NCBI GenBank assembly: GCA_963169745.1
Contig: CAUJCU010000024.1
Span: forward strand, 1-64,000
Reading direction: 5' to 3'
From: Bacteroidota bacterium
Lineage (GTDB): Bacteria > Bacteroidota > Bacteroidia > UBA4408
DNA length: 64,000 nt
In this document: positions 1 to 9,341 of the stretch, piece after piece
Numbering within the stretch: the first letter of the stretch is position 1
How the letters are laid out: every line of letters starts with the position of its first letter
Program-made: the position numbers and the translations under genes
The notes under the pieces: generated by a model
What the model was told of the DNA's origin: nothing
Seen by the model: the letters and a program-made list of their open reading frames with translations, nothing else
Databases searched by the model: none

Positions 1-3000
1 ATCTCTAAAATACCGTTAACAGTGCTTAAATTTGAACCAAAATCAAGCCCTGAATGTAAAACCAATTTTACATTGCTGCCCGTAATTAGACTGCCGCCTA
101 ATGAACTGCTTACGGTTTTGTTGGCATTAATTTCAACACGACTACCAGAAGCACCACTTATAGTTCTTGCTCCTCCGCTTACCAATATTCCTCCTCCGGC
201 AGTTGCAAGCGAAAGCGTTTTAGTGTTCAAATCTAAGATTCCGGAATTAAAGAAACTTAACGTGTTATTAACCGTAATTGGGTCGTTTAGGATTAAATTA
301 AAGGAAGAATTTAATTTTAAATTATTGAAAGTTGTAATACCGTTAATTTGTTGTATTGCTGAACCATTAAATTCAATGGTTGAGGTGGCTTGCTGAAATG
401 TTCCGAGATTAGTCCAATTGCCACCTAAAGTAAAAAGAAAGCTACCTGCATTTAAAGTGGCTCCTGCATTAATGGTAATATGGCGACCTACAGCGATTCC
501 AATTACAGCCGAAGTACTCGATGTGCCATCAAAAGTAATATCATTACAAATTACTGTAGTTCCTGCTTGCAATGTTTTTGTTCCACTACCGCTTAAAACT
601 AAATTTCCATAGTTTTGTGCACTGTTTAAGTTTGCTATTGTTTGTATAGAGCCATTATACTCAATAGTACTAGTACAACCTATGATATGTGTACTAAAGT
701 TTATAGGCAATGAATTTGTACCGCCAATCTTTAAATAAGATCCATTGTTAATAGTTAATGTTCCTCCAGCGCTTGATCGGTTAGCTGTATAGCTTGTCAA
801 ATCAAGCACACTACTGTTAACAGAAAGATTTCCATTTATGGTTAAATTTCCTGTAAGAGTTTTGGTTCCAGTGCCTGAGATTGTTATATTATTAAAAAGC
901 GAAGAGGGAATATTTTGCGAAGCACCATTAAAGTTCACGGTGCTTCCGGTAACTGTTAGTATCCCCATTGTAGGTGTGTAGCTGCCACAAATTCCTATTG
1001 TTCCAGAACTTGAAAGCGTTCTGTCTCCTCCGCTAATATTGAGGTTTCCATAATTAATGGGAGGCACATCTGAGGCAGATGTTCCGGAAATATTAAAGGT
1101 GCTGCTACAATTACATGAACCAGTTGCAGTACCTCCATAAAGCATAGTACCATTTACAGTTATAGAAGCACCGCTTGCAAGTTGAAAGTTCCCTGTTCCG
1201 TTAAGTGTAAAATTATTCACCGTATAGCTGCCACTGTTTATTACACATGGATTGGGAGATGATATACCAACAATAATGTTATCTAAAGCTCCAGGTACAC
1301 CGTTGGGTGTCCAATTTGCAGCCGTATTAAAATTATTACTAATGCTTCCGTTCCATGAATATGTATTTATTAATGATCCTTTGCGCCCGGTTATTTCAAG
1401 TCCATTAAGGGGCAGGTAACTTTGTGTAAAAGCAACTCCACCTGATTGGGAGCCAATCATATTATCTCCTGGGTTAATGGATGTGCTATGTTCAGTCCAA
1501 TTTCCACCTGAAAAAGTGCTGAATTTAATTTGTGTTTCAACCCCAACAACATCACCAGATGTATGATGAACAGTTATAGAGTCACGGTAAGTTCCGGGTG
1601 CTCCATTCTCGGTAACAAGCCAATAGCGGCTTAAATAATCGGTTGCTGAAGTAGGGGTATTCATATTAGGGCTAATACCATCTATAACACGAGCACCTAT
1701 AATTCGAGAAACGGTGTTTTTATAAAATCTAATTTCCACTTGGCTATATTCTTGGGTACCTGTGTTTTCTCCAATTGGAAATATATAATTATCATAGCCG
1801 GGAGGCGAACCAGAACGCACATAAGTGCTCAATTTAAATTGCCCGGTACCATTAGTTACAAACATATTAGAGGCTGATGGGCTTGTAATTGAGTAATTCC
1901 CATTGCCAAAGTAATCAACAAATAAATCGTTGTTCCCTAAATATAAACAACCTGCCGTAAGTCTAATTTCACCAAAGGCTGTTGCAGTTCTCGAATCATG
2001 TAAATTTACTCCTGCCGTATTATTTATTTCAACCGAAACGCTATTCATAGAAAGAGGCCATTCTTTATCTGTAGAAGTTATATTCGCAGTTCCATCATAA
2101 ACTAGTTGACTCCCCGGAGCATAAACTATTCCTCCTATTCCGGAAATGGCTCCTTTTGTTCTGTAAAATTTTCCTAAAGAATTGATGGTTATATTGGTAG
2201 CCATTGTAATACCGGATATATTATTTAAACGCCAACGTAAATTACGAAGCGTATTTCCCGATACACTAATATTTTGATTGGATGACCCTATAAATCCTAT
2301 TTCCGCTACGGGTAATGCAGTTCCTGCATCTAAGGTTGCTCCTGACGACTGTGTAAAATCACCTTTTACCTTCAAATAAATATTGGGATTAGTCCCAAAA
2401 GTAGAACCAATAAAGCTTCCTCCGGTTTGTGAAAAACTCCCATCAATATTCCAAGTGGAAGTAATTCCATTAGCTGTTCCATTGGCACAATTATTTATAG
2501 TACCAGCAGTTTGTAAAAAGTTACCTGTTAAATTTATAGTGGCATTAGAGCCTAAACCAGCCGCAGCGTTGAACAGAATCATGGTTCCGCTTGACATATT
2601 AAATGAGGAGGCCGAAACAACTATTGTAGGGGTTGCTCCGGTTGATGAAGGCGGAGGTACTTGGAAATATGTAGTTCCACCCGAAATTTGTATATTTCCG
2701 GATATGTTGATGGTAATGTTTGGAGTGTTGGGTTGAATGCCATTGGTAAGAGCTAATGTGCCTCCTTGAACATTCAAATTGCCACCTATGCTCATGTTAA
2801 AACCAGCAAAACTGGTAAGTCTAAGAGTTCCGGTATTAGTACTGATTATGCTCAGATCACCGGCAATTGTAGCTCCGTTGAAACCACCAAACAAATTAAT
2901 ATCCTTAGTTTGCGAAGGACAATTCCAAATAAAGTTACCAAAAGTCTGTGCTAAACCACCGGTAGCACCTGTACTGGTAGTGTAACCAACAATATTGCAT

Positions 3001-4421
3001 TTTGAAGTTATATTCCATGTTGCTGTTGGTATTACTCCGGCTATAGTCGTATAGGCATGCTCATAGCTTCCTGTTGATGAAAATGTAGTATTGGCAGTTG
3101 TTGTACCGCTTACTGAACCAGCTGTGCCCCCCACTCGGAGCGTTCCATTTATAACATTTCCTGAAGACCCGGTTAAATTGAGTGCATTAGCACCCATATC
3201 GAGCTTACAAAAAGCTCCGGTATTGATGGTTAATTTATTGGGGACAATTAGGCTGCTTGCTGCACTAACGGTTGCACTTGTGTTTGAGATAAGAAGATAG
3301 TGAATAGTTTCAGCAGTATTAGAGCTGTAGGTTTGAACCGCGCTCCCATTGAAATTAACTTGTCTGCTGTTGCAATTAAAAGTTCCACCTATTTTTGTAA
3401 AATCTCCTGAAATATTCAAATCACCACCACTGCTTCCTGATAAGTTGAAATTACCCCCTTTTATAATTAAATTATGAGTTGTAATACTGGTTGTTGATGT
3501 TCCAGCATCAATTGTTCCATCGCCTATTACCAGTGAGCCCGTTATAGTCCATGCCTGTCCGCCACCAGAGGTTCTTGTTATTGTTTGAGATGGACTGTTC
3601 ATGGTAAAGTCAAAAACAGAAATAGCTCCAAAACTACCTGAAGAAGCGGTTAAGGGTTGAGTAAATGAATTTTGTCCAAAAGGGTTGGTAGAAGTTCCAT
3701 TGTTGGTATTGGATACGGTAAAATATCTAACCAATTCATTACTGTGTCCAATAACATTGTTTCCATTGTAGTTTTCTATTGGGACTTGAGCATACATTCC
3801 ATTGTTATAGGCAATATACCCCATCCAGTTGAAAGCAGCAGGACGAGCCCCACTGTTGATGCTGCCCTGTAAACGAGCCCATGAAATTTTTAACTCTCTT
3901 CGATCATCCCCTCCATTCCCATTCCCATTGTCATGCGAAGAATATTGACCATTAGCATTTCCGGTGTAATCACTTATACCTCCACCACAAATTCCGTCAT
4001 TGCCTCCACCTAAAGATACCCATCCATTAGCCCCATCTCTTCTGAACAGCTCCCGGTAACCATTATGGGCATATATACAAACATCTGCTCGAAAGGGGAG
4101 GTTAGGGGGTGTTGTGTAGCCATCATAATTTAAACCTACTAATGTACCATCTGAGTTTGTTCCCCCATTTACGGGTACAATAGGATCTACATCAAGATAA
4201 ATAGTAATAGGTTCAGATTGATTGGCGTTGTTAACACACACAAAAAGGTCAGTATTATTCCAAGTCATGGCCCAATTGGTTGCCCCGGAAATATAGTTAT
4301 TAGGATATACTGCAGCACCATCGTTAGTGGCATCAATAACCGGAGTCGAGAACTGTGCCTGAGCCCGAAGACTAGGGAATAGCAATCCTAAAAAAAGAAA
4401 TACGTGTAAAATTTTATTCAT
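1..4421 (-). CDS. Giant secreted beta-repeat surface protein, 3' end beyond window
   Basis: An uninterrupted minus-strand frame opens at ATG 4419-4421 and reads to the left edge, giving 1473 codons without a stop. It begins with a signal peptide (MNKILHVFLFLGLLFP, cleavage near LRAQAQ). Residues about 25-230 look like a globular domain rich in Asp/Asn/Gly, with stretches such as VIDATNDGA and IYLDVDP. Most of the rest is short beta-strand units alternating with Gly/Asn/Ser turns (for example LTVTGSTVNFNGAS, NLTINGNLSVNS), typical of a beta-solenoid or filamentous adhesin. A WNGSISNNFNTAANW segment near residue 1035, followed by PNGVPGALDN, is a motif common in large bacterial adhesins. The C-terminus, where a T9SS sorting domain would be expected, is outside the window. 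Plus-strand open frames here are antisense shadows. Family assignment is inference; the frame itself is seen directly. Confidence 0.85.
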   Translation of the reverse strand, partial: MNKILHVFLFLGLLFPSLRAQAQFSTPVIDATNDGAAVYPNNYISGATNWAMTWNNTDLFVCVNNANQSEPITIYLDVDPIVPVNGGTNSDGTLVGLNYDGYTTPPNLPFRADVCIYAHNGYRELFRRDGANGWVSLGGGNDGICGGGISDYTGNANGQYSSHDNGNGNGGDDRRELKISWARLQGSINSGARPAAFNWMGYIAYNNGMYAQVPIENYNGNNVIGHSNELVRYFTVSNTNNGTSTNPFGQNSFTQPLTASSGSFGAISVFDFTMNSPSQTITRTSGGGQAWTITGSLVIGDGTIDAGTSTTSITTHNLIIKGGNFNLSGSSGGDLNISGDFTKIGGTFNCNSRQVNFNGSAVQTYSSNTAETIHYLLISNTSATVSAASSLIVPNKLTINTGAFCKLDMGANALNLTGSSGNVINGTLRVGGTAGSVSGTTTANTTFSSTGSYEHAYTTIAGVIPTATWNITSKCNIVGYTTSTGATGGLAQTFGNFIWNCPSQTKDINLFGGFNGATIAGDLSIISTNTGTLRLTSFAGFNMSIGGNLNVQGGTLALTNGIQPNTPNITINISGNIQISGGTTYFQVPPPSSTGATPTIVVSASSFNMSSGTMILFNAAAGLGSNATINLTGNFLQTAGTINNCANGTANGITSTWNIDGSFSQTGGSFIGSTFGTNPNIYLKVKGDFTQSSGATLDAGTALPVAEIGFIGSSNQNISVSGNTLRNLRWRLNNISGITMATNITINSLGKFYRTKGAISGIGGIVYAPGSQLVYDGTANITSTDKEWPLSMNSVSVEINNTAGVNLHDSRTATAFGEIRLTAGCLYLGNNDLFVDYFGNGNYSITSPSASNMFVTNGTGQFKLSTYVRSGSPPGYDNYIFPIGENTGTQEYSQVEIRFYKNTVSRIIGARVIDGISPNMNTPTSATDYLSRYWLVTENGAPGTYRDSITVHHTSGDVVGVETQIKFSTFSGGNWTEHSTSINPGDNMIGSQSGGVAFTQSYLPLNGLEITGRKGSLINTYSWNGSISNNFNTAANWTPNGVPGALDNIIVGISSPNPCVINSGSYTVNNFTLNGTGNFQLASGASITVNGTMLYGGTATGSCNCSSTFNISGTSASDVPPINYGNLNISGGDRTLSSSGTIGICGSYTPTMGILTVTGSTVNFNGASQNIPSSLFNNITISGTGTKTLTGNLTINGNLSVNSSVLDLTSYTANRSSAGGTLTINNGSYLKIGGTNSLPINFSTHIIGCTSTIEYNGSIQTIANLNSAQNYGNLVLSGSGTKTLQAGTTVICNDITFDGTSSTSAVIGIAVGRHITINAGATLNAGSFLFTLGGNWTNLGTFQQATSTIEFNGSAIQQINGITTFNNLKLNSSFNLILNDPITVNNTLSFFNSGILDLNTKTLSLATAGGGILVSGGARTISGASGSRVEINANKTVSSSLGGSLITGSNVKLVLHSGLDFGSNLSTVNGILE

Positions 4422-4669
4422 TCCAATGTGCTAATTTGTTTTTATAAAATTATTAAAAAATCGAAAAACCTACTCATTAATTGTTGTTTGATAGTATTAC
4501 GGCCTATTATTGAAAAGATGTTAGTAATATTTTGTAAGTAGTTTTAGCTTAATTACTTGTACGAGTAAAGATAATTATAAGTTTGATTTTGATGAAATTA
4601 AAATTATAAGGCTATAAAACTATAAAAATTACTACATTTGCGCCCCTAAAAAAATATTTAATACATATA
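4422..4669. other. AT-rich divergent intergenic region
   Basis: This 248-base spacer separates the minus-strand giant surface protein from plus-strand typA. The only recognisable element is the typA -7 box at 4633-4640. No convincing promoter for the minus-strand gene, RNA gene or small reading frame was found. Confidence 0.5.
4633..4640 (+). promoter_or_regulatory. Bacteroidota -7 promoter box for typA
   Basis: TACATTTG matches the Bacteroidota -7 consensus TAnnTTTG and lies 29 bases before the typA ATG. No good -33 TTTG was seen at the usual spacing, so this is a one-element match. Confidence 0.55.
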
Positions 4670-6475
4670 ATGCAAGCTATCAGAAATATTGCTATAATAG
4701 CCCACGTTGACCACGGTAAAACAACTTTGGTTGATAAAATGTTACATCAGAGTAAACTTTTTCGTGAAAACCAGGAATCGGGTGAATTAATTCTTGATAA
4801 CAATGATTTGGAACGCGAACGTGGAATTACCATTTTAGCCAAAAATGTTTCTGTAAACTACAATGGTGTTAAAATTAATATTATTGACACCCCTGGACAC
4901 AGTGATTTTGGCGGTGAAGTGGAACGAGTACTCAATATGGCCGATGGGGTTATACTTTTAGTTGATGCTTTTGAAGGGGCTATGCCACAAACACGATTTG
5001 TATTGCAAAAAGCTTTACAATTAGGTCTTAAAGCCATTTTGGTGATTAATAAAGTTGACAAACCAAATTGCCGACCTGATGAGGTTCATGATGAAATTTT
5101 CGACTTATTCTTTAATTTGAATGCTACCGAAGAACAACTCAACTTTCCTACCATTTATGGTAGTGGTAAGCATGGTTGGATGAGTACTGATTACACACAG
5201 GTAACTCAAGATATTGTGCCTTTATTTGATTGCATTCTTGAACATATTCCGGCTGCACCTTATAAAGAGGGAACACTTCAAATGCAGATAACATCTTTAG
5301 ATTACAGTAGTTTTGTTGGACGCATTGCTGTAGGGCGGGTGTCAAGAGGAGTTATTAAAGAAAATATGCCGGTGTCATTAGTAAAACGTGATGGCAGTAT
5401 ATTAAAATCAAGAGTAAAAGAGCTCTTTGTATTTGAAGGTTTAGGAAAAGCAAAGGTACAGCAAGTTAAAAGTGGCGATTTATGTGCTTTAACAGGAATT
5501 GAGGGCTTTGAAATAGGGGATACAATTGCCGATTTTGAGAACCCCGAAGGGTTAAAGCCAATCAGTATTGATGAACCCACTATGAGTATGTTATTTACCA
5601 TTAATAACTCTCCGTTTTTTGGTAAGGAAGGTAAATTTTTAACATCACGCCATGTTCGTGAAAGATTATTTAAAGAAACGGAAAAAAACTTAGCCTTACG
5701 GGTTGAAGAAACAGACAGTGCTGATGCCTTTTTAGTTTATGGAAGAGGAATATTGCACTTGAGTATTTTAATTGAAACTATGCGAAGAGAAGGATATGAG
5801 TTGCAAGTAGGGCAGCCTCAAGTTATTCTAAAAGAAATTGATGGAAAGAAGTGTGAACCGGTAGAAACATTAGTTGTAGATGTACCGGAACCCGTTTCAG
5901 GAAAAGTTATAGAGTTAGTAAGCCAAAGAAAAGGAGATATATTAATTATGGAACCCAAAGGCGATATGATACACCTCGAGTTTTCTATTCCTTCAAGGGG
6001 AATTATTGGCTTAAGAAACAAAGTATTAACGGCCACAGCCGGAGAAGCTATTATGAACCATCGTTTATCTGGTTATGAGCCTTGGAAAGGAGAGATACCG
6101 GGACGTATTGCCGGATCGCTCATTAGTATGGAGAATGGCACAGCAATAGCTTACAGTATTGATAAATTGCAAGATAGAGGATTTTTCTTTGTGGAATCTG
6201 GAGAAGATATTTATGCCGGCCAAGTAATTGGTGAACATACTCGACCTGATGATTTGGCGGTTAATATTACAAAAACTAAGAAATTGACAAATATGAGGGC
6301 TTCAGGTGCCGATGAGAAGATGCGTATCGCGCCTCCTGTTAAGTTTTCGTTAGAAGAAGCAATGGAGTATATCCAAGAAGATGAATACGTTGAACTAACC
6401 CCAAAATCAATCCGAATGCGTAAAATTATATTGGATGAGAACGAACGTAAGCGCTTAAGCAAGAATAACGCATAA
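4670..6475 (+). CDS. typA: Ribosome-associated GTPase TypA/BipA
   Basis: A translational GTPase of the EF-G/LepA class that binds the ribosome and acts in 50S assembly and stress adaptation. The G-domain motifs are intact: AHVDHGKTT (residues 11-19), RERGITI in switch I (from about 49), DTPGH (about 72) and NKVDKP (about 127). EF-G-like domains and a TypA-specific C-terminus follow ([19 protein letters not shown]). The length of 601 aa fits the family. The ATG follows a TAnnTTTG box with a 29-base leader. It converges with a GNAT gene 11 bases downstream. Confidence 0.97.
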   Translation: MQAIRNIAIIAHVDHGKTTLVDKMLHQSKLFRENQESGELILDNNDLERERGITILAKNVSVNYNGVKINIIDTPGHSDFGGEVERVLNMADGVILLVDAFEGAMPQTRFVLQKALQLGLKAILVINKVDKPNCRPDEVHDEIFDLFFNLNATEEQLNFPTIYGSGKHGWMSTDYTQVTQDIVPLFDCILEHIPAAPYKEGTLQMQITSLDYSSFVGRIAVGRVSRGVIKENMPVSLVKRDGSILKSRVKELFVFEGLGKAKVQQVKSGDLCALTGIEGFEIGDTIADFENPEGLKPISIDEPTMSMLFTINNSPFFGKEGKFLTSRHVRERLFKETEKNLALRVEETDSADAFLVYGRGILHLSILIETMRREGYELQVGQPQVILKEIDGKKCEPVETLVVDVPEPVSGKVIELVSQRKGDILIMEPKGDMIHLEFSIPSRGIIGLRNKVLTATAGEAIMNHRLSGYEPWKGEIPGRIAGSLISMENGTAIAYSIDKLQDRGFFFVESGEDIYAGQVIGEHTRPDDLAVNITKTKKLTNMRASGADEKMRIAPPVKFSLEEAMEYIQEDEYVELTPKSIRMRKIILDENERKRLSKNNA

Positions 6476-6486
6476 CTGTATTTACA

Positions 6487-6966
6487 TCAATACAAATCAT
6501 TTAATTCTTTATCTGTAAGTTTACAGTTTATCCATTCTTTATCAAAGAGGGCACGTACCTTACGATAAAAATGAATAGCCGGTTCATTCCATTCAAGTAC
6601 CTGCCACTCCATACGCCTAACATTTTGCTTTTTTGCAGTTTTCCCTACTTCATCAAACAATAGCTTACCAATTCCTTTTCCTCTTTCTGATTCGGTAACA
6701 ATAATATCTTCTAGAAATAAACACTTCCCTTTCCACGTGCTGTATTTGAAGTAATACAATGCAATTCCAATAATCTTTTGTTTTTTTTCAGCTACATAAA
6801 AATGAAATAAGGGTTGGTCCCCAAAACCATGCTTTTTCATCTCTTCTAATGAAACACTCACTTCATTTGGCGCTTTTTCGTAGTTTGCCAATTCTTTTAT
6901 TAGCGCTAATGTTTGTGGTAAGTCAATTTCACGACCTTTTCGTATGATCAAATTGGTATCCATCAT
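6487..6966 (-). CDS. GNAT-family N-acetyltransferase
   Basis: A 159-aa single-domain acetyl-CoA-dependent acetyltransferase. The acetyl-CoA-binding motif A is visible as SERGKGIGKLLFDEV at about residues 92-106, preceded by the strand FLEDIIV and followed by EWNEPAIHFYRKV. The N-terminal RKGREIDLPQTLALIKEL and LANYEKAP resemble the diamine (spermidine/spermine) N-acetyltransferase branch, so a small amine substrate is plausible but unproven. The start may be either of two adjacent ATGs. It lies 5 bases downstream of the permease gene in the same direction, so co-transcription is likely. Confidence 0.88.
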   Translation of the reverse strand: MMDTNLIIRKGREIDLPQTLALIKELANYEKAPNEVSVSLEEMKKHGFGDQPLFHFYVAEKKQKIIGIALYYFKYSTWKGKCLFLEDIIVTESERGKGIGKLLFDEVGKTAKKQNVRRMEWQVLEWNEPAIHFYRKVRALFDKEWINCKLTDKELNDLY

Positions 6967-6971
6967 TTTTT

Positions 6972-8180
6972 TTATTCATTTGCTATTCGAGTGTCCAGGG
7001 CATCACGCAACCCATTGCCCAATAAAGTAAAAGCCAAAACAAGAAGCATAATTGCAGAACCCGGAATTAGTGCCAAATATGCCTTATTCAGTACAATGTA
7101 AGAATAATGCTCTTTTAAAATATTACCCCAACTAGGTACAGGCGGCTGTGCCCCTACACCTAAAAAACTTAATCCGGCTTCTATCAGTATAGCGTTGGCA
7201 AAATTGCTTGCTGAAATTACAATTAAAGGACTCCAGGCATTGGGTAAAATATGTTTAAAAATTATTCGAAATGGTTTATAACCCAAAGCAAGAGCTGCTT
7301 CCACGAATTCTTTTTCACGTAAACTCATAAATTGCCCACGTGTTATACGAGCTACTTCTACCCACATGGTAAGGCCCACAGCAATAAAAATTTGAGAAAA
7401 CCCTTTGCCTAATAATAAGGTTACCGAAATAACCAAAAGCAGTGTAGGAACAGACCAAATAACATTTATTATCCACGAAATTACAGCATCTGTTTTACCA
7501 CCAAAGTATCCGGCCAAAGCACCTAAAAAAATACCAAGCACAAGCGAAATAATTACGGCTATGAGCCCCACTGAAAGTGAAATTATTGTTCCTGCAAGAA
7601 TGCGACTAAGCAAATCTCTACCATACTTATCAGTTCCTAAGTAAAATTTTTCACGATATATATTGTGGCTTTTTATTTGGGCTATTAATTCTGATTGCGA
7701 TACTACTATATTTTGTCCTTTCGCATCTTTATAAGTTATATTTTGCTTAATACTGTCATAGGTTGATTCAGAAACAGCAAAAAGAACATCAGTCATTTTT
7801 AATTTAAATATGGGCAACTGTTGGGTTGTGTCTCCGGTATATTCGCTATACCACAAAATGTCATGCTGAAAGCCATAGCTATGGAGTGGTATTTTTCTAT
7901 AACTATCATTTGTTCCACCAAAAAACATTTGTTTCCAAAAAATATTTTTCTCAACATGCGACCCTAATCGAATTTTTAACATGGTAATTGAAAAACCAGG
8001 TTTTTGAGCAGCAATGGGCAAAGCCATTTCATTTGTTTTTGGAGTCTTATCTTTTCGTATGTTCGCTCCTAATAGGGCAATTATCATAGCCAAAACAATA
8101 ACTACCAACCCTAACATAGCTGGTTTGTTTTTTAAAACCTTTTTTAAAGCAATTGATGTTGGAGACTGATGTGATAACAA
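6972..8180 (-). CDS. Peptide/nickel-type ABC transporter permease (DppC/OppC family)
   Basis: Inner-membrane permease of the oligopeptide ABC importer class, 402 aa. An N-terminal membrane segment (about residues 22-45) is followed by a roughly 130-residue extracytoplasmic region. The permease core then starts at GTDKYGRDLLSRIL. The ATPase-contacting EAA loop is EAALALGYKPFRIIFKHILPN (about 291-311), and LSFLGVGAQPPVPSWG is the family C-terminal signature. The reading starts with TTG at 8178-8180; an in-frame TAG a few codons upstream and the position of the first membrane helix leave no nearby ATG. The partner permease, ATPases and binding protein are not in this window. Confidence 0.9.
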   Translation of the reverse strand: MLSHQSPTSIALKKVLKNKPAMLGLVVIVLAMIIALLGANIRKDKTPKTNEMALPIAAQKPGFSITMLKIRLGSHVEKNIFWKQMFFGGTNDSYRKIPLHSYGFQHDILWYSEYTGDTTQQLPIFKLKMTDVLFAVSESTYDSIKQNITYKDAKGQNIVVSQSELIAQIKSHNIYREKFYLGTDKYGRDLLSRILAGTIISLSVGLIAVIISLVLGIFLGALAGYFGGKTDAVISWIINVIWSVPTLLLVISVTLLLGKGFSQIFIAVGLTMWVEVARITRGQFMSLREKEFVEAALALGYKPFRIIFKHILPNAWSPLIVISASNFANAILIEAGLSFLGVGAQPPVPSWGNILKEHYSYIVLNKAYLALIPGSAIMLLVLAFTLLGNGLRDALDTRIANE

Positions 8181-8256
8181 AATGCTATTTTGGAGGTAAA
8201 GCTACAAGCAATTTAAAATTGTTCCAAAAAATATGCCTGCTTTATGATTAAATTGC

Positions 8257-8736
8257 TTACAATTTCAGCAATTTAATCATTTGTTCTAATGCAAGGCGGT
8301 CGGTTTCATCAAAGTGTTTTAATTGCTCGCTATCAATATCCAGTACTCCAATACATTGTTTTTGAAGATTATGAAGAGGAATTACAATCTCTGATTTTGA
8401 AAAGCTGCTACAGGCAATATGGCCATCAAAATCATTAACATCATCAACTAAAATAGTTTGATTTTGCTCCCATGCTTTTCCACAAACACCTTTCCCATAT
8501 CCAATACGAGTACAAGCCACAGGACCTTGAAAAGGCCCCAAAACCAATTCTTTGTCTTTAACCAAGTAAAAACCTACCCAAAAAAACGACATGCCATATT
8601 TGAGCAATGCACACAAATTAGCCATATTGGCCAAGCTATCTTGCTCGTTTTGAAGCAATGCTTGGGCTTGTTGATAAAGTAAGCTGTACTTCTCTTGTTT
8701 AGTTACTCCAACAGGTATTTCGTGCAACTCAATCAT
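8257..8736 (-). CDS. msrC: Free methionine-R-sulfoxide reductase (GAF domain)
   Basis: A cytoplasmic GAF-domain enzyme that reduces free Met-R-sulfoxide. The three cysteines of the family are present: Cys75 (GPVACTRI), Cys85 (GKGVCGKAW) and Cys109 (GHIACSS). Their spacing of 10 and 24 residues equals that of Cys84, Cys94 and Cys118 in E. coli fRMsr. The length of 159 aa is normal. The downstream lipoprotein stop (8743) lies only 6 bases before this ATG, so the genes form a minus-strand series. Confidence 0.92.
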   Translation of the reverse strand: MIELHEIPVGVTKQEKYSLLYQQAQALLQNEQDSLANMANLCALLKYGMSFFWVGFYLVKDKELVLGPFQGPVACTRIGYGKGVCGKAWEQNQTILVDDVNDFDGHIACSSFSKSEIVIPLHNLQKQCIGVLDIDSEQLKHFDETDRLALEQMIKLLKL

Positions 8737-8742
8737 AGAATA

Positions 8743-9291
8743 TTAAAGGTCTTTTTGTACTAAAACAAGATACTCTAAACTGTTTTTTGAAAACAGCTTA
8801 ATACTTTGATGACCTGTTATCAGGTATCCTTTTTCAGGGTTAAAATAGATTTTTTTCTTATTTTGATATAAGAAATTATTGGTATTACACCAAGCAGTGA
8901 GATGAATTAACTTTTGATTATAATAAGCAGCCTCTGCTTTTTGAAAATTCAAGTTAGGGTCATTACAGGAAAGAAATTGATAAATAGTATCAGCTTTCTT
9001 TTCTGAATATTGAAATAAATTACCTTTATAGGCTGCTTTTTCAGTATTTATTAGGTCTAAGAAGTCCATCTCTTGAAGCCAGTTCACTTGTACTTTTTTT
9101 AATGTGTCATACTTATTGTTTAAAGCTATAACCTTATTTACCGAAGTGTTCTGAGAAAAGCTTAAACTGGATAATATCTCTTTTTGTGGATTAAAATCAA
9201 TCTTGTTTTCTTTAGCTGTATTGGTTTTTTGCACGCAAGAGGCTAAAGTTACAATTACCGATATTAATCCTATAAGAGAATAAAACTTCAT
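8743..9291 (-). CDS. Hypothetical lipoprotein
   Basis: A 182-aa protein of unknown function. The N-terminus is a lipoprotein signal, MKFYSLIGLISVIVTLASC, with the lipobox LASC and Cys19 as the predicted lipidated residue. The rest is Lys/Asn/Gln-rich with no motif I recognise. It lies between the aldehyde dehydrogenase (50 bases upstream) and msrC (6 bases downstream) on the same strand. No functional call is made. Confidence 0.75.
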   Translation of the reverse strand: MKFYSLIGLISVIVTLASCVQKTNTAKENKIDFNPQKEILSSLSFSQNTSVNKVIALNNKYDTLKKVQVNWLQEMDFLDLINTEKAAYKGNLFQYSEKKADTIYQFLSCNDPNLNFQKAEAAYYNQKLIHLTAWCNTNNFLYQNKKKIYFNPEKGYLITGHQSIKLFSKNSLEYLVLVQKDL

Positions 9292-9341
9292 TAAAAAAGT
9301 ATTAATGGTTTTAAAAGCCGCATAGCAGCTCTTAAAGGATA

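Noticed and set aside
22-3872. Several plus-strand open frames of 60-124 codons
   Set aside because: They lie antisense to one continuous 1473-codon minus-strand frame that has a signal peptide and repeat structure; their translations are low-complexity Pro/Val/Leu-rich shadows.
6478-6494. Hairpin TGTATT/AATACA between typA and the GNAT gene
   Set aside because: A six-base AT stem overlapping a stop codon is too weak to call a terminator.
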